From assembly GCA_036759185.1 (NCBI GenBank), contig DAIOVD010000129.1:1-12020 (forward strand): a stretch of 12,020 nucleotides of DNA. The letters run 5' to 3'. The DNA comes from CAMDMI01 sp036759185 (lineage in GTDB: Bacteria > Bacteroidota > Bacteroidia > Cytophagales > Flexibacteraceae). Below, in pieces: positions 6,445 to 12,020 of this stretch. Within the stretch, counting starts at the first letter, position 1, and every line of letters begins with the position of its first letter. Both the position numbers and the translations under genes were made by a program. A model generated the notes under the pieces. That model ran no database searches. It was not told the origin of the DNA and saw only the letters and a list, made by a program, of their open reading frames with translations.

Positions 6445-7737
6445 TCAGTTTGAAGCCATCAGTTTTTCAATTTCGTCGGCCTCCACAGGAATGGATGCCA
6501 TCAGATCAATCGGATCGGATTCAGTTACCAGGAAGTTGTTTTCCAGGCGAATGCCGAGTCCTTCTTCCGGAATGTAAATTCCAGGTTCACAGGTAAAGAC
6601 CATTCCTGGCTCGATCACTCTGTATTTCGAGCCCAGATCATGAACATCCAGACCCAGATGGTGGCTGGTGCCGTGCATGAAGTATTTTTTGTACAACGGT
6701 TTTTCAGGATCCTGAGCTGCAACGGCATCGGCTTTCAACAGGCCAAGTCCGATGAGTTCTTTTTCCATCATCAGCCCTACCTTCTTTTCATATTCCAGTA
6801 AAGTAATACCTGGTCTGAGCAACATGGAGGCTTCTCTCATAATCCGAAGAACCGCGTTGTATACATCTCTCTGACGACTGGTGAATTTACCGTTCACCGG
6901 AATGCAGCGGGTCATATCCGCATTGTAATTTCCGTATTCGGCTCCAACATCGATCAGGATGACATCACCATCCTTGCAAGGCTTGTCGTTATCTGTATAA
7001 TGAAGTGAACAGGCATTGGCACCGGAAGCTACGATGGGTCCATACGCAAATCCTTTGGATCCTCTTTTTACAAAATGATAGATGAATTCGGCTTCGAGTT
7101 CATATTCCAGAATACCAGGCTTTGTTGCTTGGAGGACAGCGTCGAAACCAGCTTTCGTAATTTCGATGGCTTTTGAAATCTGGGCCACTTCTTCCTGCGA
7201 TTTGCAGGCCCTCAGAATTTCCATAATGGGTGCCAGTCGTTCGAAATGATGCAATGGAAAACGGGCTTTCATTTCTTTGATCAGCCTGTCATTTTTTGAC
7301 TCACTTTCTATAACCGCCCTTGGATGCTCGTTTGTAGTGAGGTACACATGTTCAGCCAGGTTCAGAATGGGTTGGAGAACTGACTGAAACTCTGAATTCC
7401 ATCTCACTACTTTCACTCCTGAAGCCATCGACGCCTCATCCTTGCTTAATTTATATCCTTCCCAGATCCGGATGTGCTCGGAGGTTTCTTTTACAAACAG
7501 GATTTCCTTCCATTCAGGAACCGGTGAATCAGGAAACATAAGCAGAATGGTGTCTTCCTGATCGATACCCGACAAGTACAGTAAATCATTATTCTGATGA
7601 AATCCCATATGTCCGTCGGCGTTTGTCGGCTGGATATCATTGGATTGAATGATGACCACCGAGTTTGGCTTCAGGTGTTTACCTACATTTTTCCTGTTAC
7701 GGGTATAGAAGCTGGCTGGAATGGATTGATATCGCAT
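6445..7737 (-). CDS. pepP: Xaa-Pro aminopeptidase (aminopeptidase P, M24B)
   Basis: This metallopeptidase removes an N-terminal residue when proline is second. The 430-aa length and two-domain layout are normal: an N-terminal creatinase-like domain (about 1-170, including FHQNNDLLYLSGI at 46-58) and a C-terminal pita-bread domain (about 180-420). The dinuclear metal ligands are all present: Asp263 (VILIDVGAEYG), Asp274 (YNADMTR), His359 (MHGTSHHLGLDVHD), Glu384 (TCEPGIYIP) and Glu399 (GIRLENN). The accessory His residues are His246 (SLHYTDN) and His366. It lacks a signal peptide and so is cytoplasmic. It is the first gene of a pepP-dut unit. The upstream gap to the secreted-protein gene is 82 bases and holds no clear promoter box. 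Confidence 0.95.
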   Translation of the reverse strand: MRYQSIPASFYTRNRKNVGKHLKPNSVVIIQSNDIQPTNADGHMGFHQNNDLLYLSGIDQEDTILLMFPDSPVPEWKEILFVKETSEHIRIWEGYKLSKDEASMASGVKVVRWNSEFQSVLQPILNLAEHVYLTTNEHPRAVIESESKNDRLIKEMKARFPLHHFERLAPIMEILRACKSQEEVAQISKAIEITKAGFDAVLQATKPGILEYELEAEFIYHFVKRGSKGFAYGPIVASGANACSLHYTDNDKPCKDGDVILIDVGAEYGNYNADMTRCIPVNGKFTSRQRDVYNAVLRIMREASMLLRPGITLLEYEKKVGLMMEKELIGLGLLKADAVAAQDPEKPLYKKYFMHGTSHHLGLDVHDLGSKYRVIEPGMVFTCEPGIYIPEEGLGIRLENNFLVTESDPIDLMASIPVEADEIEKLMASN

Positions 7738-7819
7738 GTTTCGAAAGAATATGAAGGTGCAATTATTTCAATTTGATATGGTAATCAAAACGAAATCAGA
7801 AGAAAACTGAATGACCAGA

Positions 7820-10000
7820 TTATTTTACGACTTCAACCCAACCCGAAACTTTTTCGAAAGTCCCGGCTCCGGGTACTTTCATTTCCGCTGAATAGAAGAA
7901 GGTTCCTTTTTCTTTCGAACCTGGATTCCAGTCGTTTTTGTAAAGATCTGCAGAATAAATTTTCTTTCCCCAACGATCAAATATGGCCAGATTCTTTACT
8001 TCCCGCCGGTCGAAGTTTAAGGTTGAATTCAATCCATCACCATTCGATGAAATCAGATTGTTGATCGGAAGAAGTGGATTTTCTTCTGGCTTTATCGGTA
8101 AGATCTGAGACCGGATGACTTTACAAAAGAGACCGTCAGTTGGTAACAAGGTTTGAATAACCGCCGATACCCGAATGCTGTCGCTTGTTGAGGAAGCAAT
8201 AAGAAGAGTAGGGTTTTCAGAAAGGATGTTCCCATTTGTAACTGTCCACGTATTCACAATCCAGGAACTGATATTGCTCAGGATCGAATAACGGATTGAA
8301 TCTCCGGCTCCCGGATCTGAAGGTGTTGATATTATTTCGGGATCAAAAGGAACAGTGTAGACCGAGTCTTTCACATAAGCACTCAGGCAACCCTCATTGT
8401 TGAGGGCACGTACCCTGAAATAGATCCATTGTTTGGTAGGAAAATAGGGAACATCAATGGTGAAAATATTGGAATCCGATCGTGAACTGGTGACACCGGA
8501 AGGAGGTGACAAGAGATTCCATTGGTATGAAACACCTGCCATGTTGGAGCCATAAAAATACGCAGGTGTGCCTTCGCAGACCGAATCTGCTCCAAAATGT
8601 TCACATACAAGAGGTTTGATGACGGCTTTGACTTCAAAGCGGTTGTCGAAACACGTATTTCCACCTGTGATACCAACCCAAAACGAACGATTTTGAGTGA
8701 CCGGAAAAGTCAGTGTATCGGAGTTGCTTAAGATTGAACTGGTGGAAGTAGGAGTGAGGTACCAGTCGAAATTGGTTCCTGCCGGTAATTGGATGACCAT
8801 TTTCGCTTCGCCCGGACCGCATAACGTATCGTTGATGATGGTCACTTCCGGTGCCGTTTGGGAATTGACTTTTACAAAATTGGTGGTATTGTAGGTCCGT
8901 CCTCTGGTGGGATGTTCAAATGCAACGGTGTTTTTGTAACGGAAAGGAAACACCCGGTAATAAAATGTGCCCGTTCCCGGATTTTCAGAAAAAGTAGTTG
9001 TTCCGGAACCAATGATCACCTTCACTACCTTTACCTGCTGAGGTCCGTTTCCGTATGTGCTGTTCAAAGCATATTCTTTGCCTTGTTGCGGCAGTCCGAA
9101 ATCGCCGGTTGTGTTTCGCACAACAATGTATCCGGTCGTGTTGTCTGATGGAAACACATCGGTTGCCGCCTGCCAGGAAAAGGAAATGGTTCCATCCGGA
9201 GCTTTGGTGGGGCATACATTTTGCGATTCCATATCGGGAGCCCGAAGGTCGATGAGCCACTGGTCGTTGGCGCCTCCATTTCCAATGCCTTCAAATGGGG
9301 TGTCGGTGGTGTCGATAAATGCGTTGCTGGCACTGGTTTGCATTCCGGCGAAAAAGTCAGCATTGATGCCGGCTATCATTTTCAAGGAGGTTGGGGCCTC
9401 CATGCTGAAATTATAATACGTGTAGTTTCCGCATGGTCGGGTGGCAGTCCGAGCTGCATTTGTATTGGTCCAGTTGGTGCTGGTGGTAAAACAGTTGCCT
9501 CCTACGACACTACTTCCCGGATCGTCATCGTGTCCGATTCCATGGACCATTTTTCCTGATGGATCCACAATCTGCACAAAGTCACCCCCATCCGCAAGAA
9601 ACAATGTAGTGGTGGAGCCTCCGCTGAAATAGATTGTATTGCGACAGCAGACCCGAATGAAACCATCGCTTTTATCGGTATCGGTGACGTCATCACATTC
9701 GGAATTGTTGGCGCCATGATCAATAATAATAACCGTACCCGCTCTCAGGTTGTTCCAAAGAGGATGATTCTCAAATTCTAGTTTGGGTTGCCAGCTCGAT
9801 GTACCCGCATTGTTGTCTCCTAAAAACCAACCTCTCAGGTCGAGGTTGTCTTTTACAACAATCAATTCAGTCCATTCGTCACTCTGACTGGCTGCGTTGA
9901 AGTATTCGTTGACAACGATCTCCTGGCTGCAGGCAGTCCGGGTGAACAGGCATAAAAAGAGGACAGTTAATATCCGGATGGTGTGAGTAGTCTTTATCAT
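7820..10000 (-). CDS. Secreted lamin-tail / Fn3 / Ig-like protein with T9SS type-B sorting domain
   Basis: The 726-aa product is exported and probably surface-attached or released. A signal peptide covers residues 1-25 (hydrophobic ILTVLFLCLF, then TACSQ). The Arg before the Thr-Ala-Cys does not fit a good lipobox, so Sec/SPase I is more likely than a lipoprotein. Next comes a lamin-tail-type domain (about 26-165: IVVNEYF, DEWTELIVV, DLRGWFLGDNN). A fibronectin-III-like segment follows at about 253-365 (APDGTISFSWQAATD to FYYRVFPFRY), then Ig/PKD-like segments at about 383-460, 466-550 and 555-635. The C-terminal 80 residues are the gliding-motility (CHU-type) domain: SSNGDGLNSTLNF (651-663), LAIFDRWGKKIYS (671-683), NDWNP (689-693), KGTFFYSAEM (698-707) and a final GWVEVVK. 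This domain directs T9SS export. No catalytic motif is seen, so binding or adhesion is likely. Confidence 0.9.
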   Translation of the reverse strand: MIKTTHTIRILTVLFLCLFTRTACSQEIVVNEYFNAASQSDEWTELIVVKDNLDLRGWFLGDNNAGTSSWQPKLEFENHPLWNNLRAGTVIIIDHGANNSECDDVTDTDKSDGFIRVCCRNTIYFSGGSTTTLFLADGGDFVQIVDPSGKMVHGIGHDDDPGSSVVGGNCFTTSTNWTNTNAARTATRPCGNYTYYNFSMEAPTSLKMIAGINADFFAGMQTSASNAFIDTTDTPFEGIGNGGANDQWLIDLRAPDMESQNVCPTKAPDGTISFSWQAATDVFPSDNTTGYIVVRNTTGDFGLPQQGKEYALNSTYGNGPQQVKVVKVIIGSGTTTFSENPGTGTFYYRVFPFRYKNTVAFEHPTRGRTYNTTNFVKVNSQTAPEVTIINDTLCGPGEAKMVIQLPAGTNFDWYLTPTSTSSILSNSDTLTFPVTQNRSFWVGITGGNTCFDNRFEVKAVIKPLVCEHFGADSVCEGTPAYFYGSNMAGVSYQWNLLSPPSGVTSSRSDSNIFTIDVPYFPTKQWIYFRVRALNNEGCLSAYVKDSVYTVPFDPEIISTPSDPGAGDSIRYSILSNISSWIVNTWTVTNGNILSENPTLLIASSTSDSIRVSAVIQTLLPTDGLFCKVIRSQILPIKPEENPLLPINNLISSNGDGLNSTLNFDRREVKNLAIFDRWGKKIYSADLYKNDWNPGSKEKGTFFYSAEMKVPGAGTFEKVSGWVEVVK

Positions 10001-10007
10001 GGAAAGG

Positions 10008-10015
10008 CAAATTTA
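10008..10015 (-). promoter_or_regulatory. -7 promoter element immediately upstream of the T9SS-cargo gene
   Basis: The minus strand reads TAAATTTG, an exact TAnnTTTG match followed by CC, only 7 bases before the ATG at 10000. A TTTT run lies 17 bases further upstream as a poor -33 candidate. As with htrA, the transcript would start almost at the start codon. Confidence 0.5.
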
Positions 10016-10073
10016 GGGAATCAGGGATTCTTAAAATATCCTTTTGGTTAAGATTTGGAAAAGCCGGTTTCAT

Positions 10074-10081
10074 TAAATTTG
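10074..10081 (+). promoter_or_regulatory. Plus-strand -7-like element in the 10001-10168 gap
   Basis: TAAATTTG followed by C matches the -7 consensus exactly on the plus strand. A TTTG lies 16 bases upstream (10054-10057), somewhat close for a -33 box. No annotated plus-strand gene follows. The nearest ATG (10109) opens a frame of only 21 codons, ending at 10174. The box overlaps the 10-base palindrome ATTTGCAAAT, so it may be chance in AT-rich DNA or a binding site. Confidence 0.25.
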
Positions 10082-10168
10082 CAAATACAGGCTACGAAAC
10101 TGCTTTTCATGCCTTCGGTACTCAAACAAATCGTGTTTGAGAAATGTCTTTTCCTCTGTGATTTCCCG

Positions 10169-10537
10169 TTATGAGAGGGAGTGAAATGCCAGTGCATTTC
10201 CTTCACAATCCAAAATAAAAGAAACGTAGCCCACTTCTTCGGTAATCAGCATTTTCGGAACCACCAGTTTGCCGCCAGCTTCCAGAGCTCTGTCCACAAA
10301 AACCTGTAAATCAGGATTGCAGTTGAGATACAGTCGGGGTCCAAATACAGACGGCTGGTAACCTTCGCCCTGAACAATCGAGCCAGATGGTCCGGAACCG
10401 GTCGGGAAAAAGCCCATGGTGTAGGCGCCCAAAGCAGAAATTGTGAGCTCTGTCTGGAAAACATATTCGTAAAATGCCTTGGCTCTGTAAAATTCCAGGA
10501 CAGGGATTTCGAACCAATTCAGAAACGGAGTTGTCAT
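10169..10537 (-). CDS. VOC-superfamily (glyoxalase/bleomycin-resistance fold) protein
   Basis: The 122-aa length and pattern fit a single vicinal-oxygen-chelate domain made of two beta-alpha-beta-beta-beta repeats. The first repeat begins NWFEIPVLEFYRAKAFYEYVF (7-27, the 'IPV..RA..FYE' signature of the lactoylglutathione-lyase-related group). The second begins near GPRLYLNC (66-73) and ends FILDCEGNALAFHS (107-120). The residues usually used as metal ligands are not obvious: Trp8 stands at the first ligand position, and no Glu follows in the final GNALAF strand. It may therefore be a non-metal or binding-only member. The substrate is unknown. It is the last gene of the run behind ispG, 47 bases after the 125-aa gene. 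Confidence 0.88.
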   Translation of the reverse strand: MTTPFLNWFEIPVLEFYRAKAFYEYVFQTELTISALGAYTMGFFPTGSGPSGSIVQGEGYQPSVFGPRLYLNCNPDLQVFVDRALEAGGKLVVPKMLITEEVGYVSFILDCEGNALAFHSLS

Positions 10538-10584
10538 TGATACAGTTTGTTCGGATTTATTGAGTTGGATGAATTGTAAGCAGG

Positions 10585-10962
10585 TTAGTCTTCCGGATAC
10601 GGAACGAAAACAAAATTGGTGAATTCCGGATCCACCACAAACAGGCAGCAGAATTCTTCGGGATCTTTATACGTCGAAACAAATGTCTCATACCCTTCCG
10701 TACTCAGAATTTCCCTCGCCACAAATTCTTCTGCCATGGCGATGAAGTAGTTCCAATCCAGATTCTCGTTGAGCTTGTCGTACAACAAACCTCCGATGGG
10801 TTGCACCTGACGGCACATCACAAAAACCGGATAGTCGGATATTCGCCTGGATTTCATCTGATAACCCGCTTCCTTGAGCTGGTCGGCGATTTTTACAAAG
10901 TCAGATGTGATGGTACCCAGAAACTTACCATTCAGTTCGGGATCGTTGGCAGTTAAATCCAT
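10585..10962 (-). CDS. Conserved-looking protein of unknown function (125 aa) in the ispG run
   Basis: The product is a small soluble protein with no signal peptide or membrane segment. I have no function for it. The N-terminus looks like a mixed alpha/beta fold (FVKIADQLKEAGYQMKSR at 22-39, then DYPVFVMCRQVQPIGGLLYD at 43-62). The middle is helical (NYFIAMAEEFVAREIL) and the end is compact and hydrophobic, with adjacent cysteines and a proline-acid tail (EEFCCLFVV, TNFVFVPYPED). The tail looks highly constrained, in the style of a Bacteroidota-specific conserved family. It starts 27 bases after the ispG stop on the same strand, so a shared transcript is likely, and the VOC gene follows. Confidence 0.8.
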   Translation of the reverse strand: MDLTANDPELNGKFLGTITSDFVKIADQLKEAGYQMKSRRISDYPVFVMCRQVQPIGGLLYDKLNENLDWNYFIAMAEEFVAREILSTEGYETFVSTYKDPEEFCCLFVVDPEFTNFVFVPYPED

Positions 10963-10989
10963 TGTGTTTGATGATTGGTTGATTCGTTC

Positions 10990-12020
10990 TCAATAAGCGG
11001 CAGCTGAAAAAGCTTCGGAAGGTTCAAACCAGATTCCGTCTTCGCGGATCAGTTCGATCAATTCATCCACTGCCTGACCAGCCGGTACGGATTTTTTCAC
11101 CACATTCTGCCCACGGTACAAAGCAATTTTGTCTTTTCCAACCCCTACATAACCATAATCGGCATCGGCCATTTCACCGGGTCCGTTTACGATGCAGCCC
11201 ATGATGCCAATTTTTACCCCTTTCAGGTGGTCGGTTCGTTTCCGGATCATGGCTGTTGTTTCCTGCAGATCGAAGAGAGTCCGTCCGCAACTTGGGCAGG
11301 AAATGTATTCGGTTTTCGACATTCTTGTCCGGGCAGCCTGCAGAATGCCAAAAGCAAGCTGATTCACAATTCGAATCTCACTTTGATCCTTTTCTACATT
11401 GTTGATTTTCTGCCAGTTGAGTATGAGGCCATCTCCCAGACCATCCACCAGTAGTCCACCAATATCAGTTGAGGCAAACAGCTGAAGATTCGATTCTTCT
11501 GATTCTTCGTACGACCTGAAAACAACCACCGGGAAGTGTATTTTTTCTTCCATCAGCACCACAAATCCTTTTCGCAGTGAAGCCATCGCATGCTCATTTT
11601 TTGTATGAAGGATCAGTACGAAATTCTTTAATTTCCTAATAATCTCAACTCTTGATGGACTCAGTTCTTCGGCTTTCATCCAAAGAAAATTGGCCTCCGG
11701 ATGAAACTGGATGCCTTCTGATCTGACATCTTCCAATGTGTAAGCCGGAAAGCAATTCTGAACCGATTGTTGTGTACGCCAGGTCTGATATGAATAAATG
11801 ACACGACTTCCGTTTGCCACCATAAATGGCACAACCCGGTCACCGGAATAAAGATAATCTGCTCCCTGATCATCCAGATGCCATTTGTCTGGCTCCGGAA
11901 GATAATGGTGGCCAATAGCTTTCAGTTGCTTTTTATCTGTAATCTCCAGTTGAGAAACGTCAGCAATTACCCGTGGCACATTTTTTCCACCGAAATTGAA
12001 AACTTCGGTTGTGTCCCTTC
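10990..12020 (-). CDS. ispG: 4-hydroxy-3-methylbut-2-en-1-yl diphosphate synthase, C-terminal part (5' end outside window)
   Basis: IspG reductively converts MEcPP to HMBPP in the MEP isoprenoid pathway using a [4Fe-4S] cluster. The frame is open to the window edge: the 13 codons before the GTG at 11979 read RDTTEVFNFGGKN and continue into VPRVIADVS, so that GTG is an internal valine codon and not a start. The 342 visible residues comprise what looks like part of the large insert domain found in Bacteroidota, Chlamydia and plant enzymes, then the C-terminal cluster domain. Cluster cysteines are in SCPSCGRTLFDLQ (visible residues 241 and 244) and GIMGCIVNGPGEMADADYG (275), with the conserved Glu of NGPGE (282). 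It is followed by the 125-aa and VOC genes. Confidence 0.95.
   Translation of the reverse strand, partial: RDTTEVFNFGGKNVPRVIADVSQLEITDKKQLKAIGHHYLPEPDKWHLDDQGADYLYSGDRVVPFMVANGSRVIYSYQTWRTQQSVQNCFPAYTLEDVRSEGIQFHPEANFLWMKAEELSPSRVEIIRKLKNFVLILHTKNEHAMASLRKGFVVLMEEKIHFPVVVFRSYEESEESNLQLFASTDIGGLLVDGLGDGLILNWQKINNVEKDQSEIRIVNQLAFGILQAARTRMSKTEYISCPSCGRTLFDLQETTAMIRKRTDHLKGVKIGIMGCIVNGPGEMADADYGYVGVGKDKIALYRGQNVVKKSVPAGQAVDELIELIREDGIWFEPSEAFSAAAY

Noticed and set aside
7738..7819. Promoter or terminator between the T9SS-cargo gene and pepP
   Set aside because: Only a TTTTG followed about 20 bases later by TAATTGC was found, too far from consensus to list, and there is no hairpin with a T tract.
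9057..9416. 119-codon plus-strand frame and several similar ones opposite the T9SS-cargo gene
   Set aside because: They are antisense shadows of a continuous 726-codon gene with clear domains at both ends.

Overview
The window looks like ordinary core chromosome of a Bacteroidota bacterium (roughly mid-40s % GC by eye). Independent signs agree. Several genes carry the Bacteroidota -7 promoter element TAnnTTTG. One large secreted protein ends in a gliding-motility/type IX secretion (T9SS) type-B sorting domain, and a second, cut by the left edge, begins like the N-terminus of the large Cys-rich surface proteins of this phylum. The IspG gene at the right edge appears to be the long insert-containing form, and ferrochelatase has the Cys-rich stretch typical of Bacteroidota. 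The initiator tRNA has no encoded CCA. I see no transposase, integrase, CRISPR array, phage gene or clear horizontal-transfer boundary.

Layout, left to right. (1) Positions 1-1647, minus strand: a tight three-gene run of alpha/beta hydrolase, a small exported protein of unknown family and a partial Cys-rich secreted protein, with gaps of 11 and 4 bases. (2) 1648-4296: hemH on the plus strand, diverging from the hydrolase and overlapping tail-to-tail by 44 bases with an HtrA/DegQ periplasmic protease on the minus strand. (3) 4297-4602: promoter region, initiator tRNA-Met and a strong intrinsic terminator. (4) 4602-5135: a small exported beta-rich (outer-membrane-like) protein on the plus strand. 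Its stop codon overlaps the stop of the next, minus-strand gene. (5) 5132-7737, minus strand: Xaa-Pro aminopeptidase (pepP), then dut 7 bases later, then a conserved-looking 240-aa protein of unknown function after a 142-base gap. (6) 7820-10000, minus strand: a 726-aa secreted lamin-tail/fibronectin-III/Ig-like protein with a T9SS sorting domain. (7) 10169-12020, minus strand: a likely ispG operon in which 5'-truncated ispG is followed by a 125-aa unknown protein and a VOC-fold protein.

Functionally this is mostly housekeeping: heme synthesis, isoprenoid precursors (MEP pathway), dUTP removal, peptide trimming, envelope protein quality control and translation initiation. Two or three genes are envelope or secreted proteins. 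I found no convincing new multi-gene system. The points most worth a second look are -7 elements only 6-7 bases before the start codons of htrA and the T9SS-cargo gene (possible leaderless mRNAs), a tRNA terminator directly abutting the next gene, the three unknown-family proteins, and a stray plus-strand promoter-like motif in the 10001-10168 gap.
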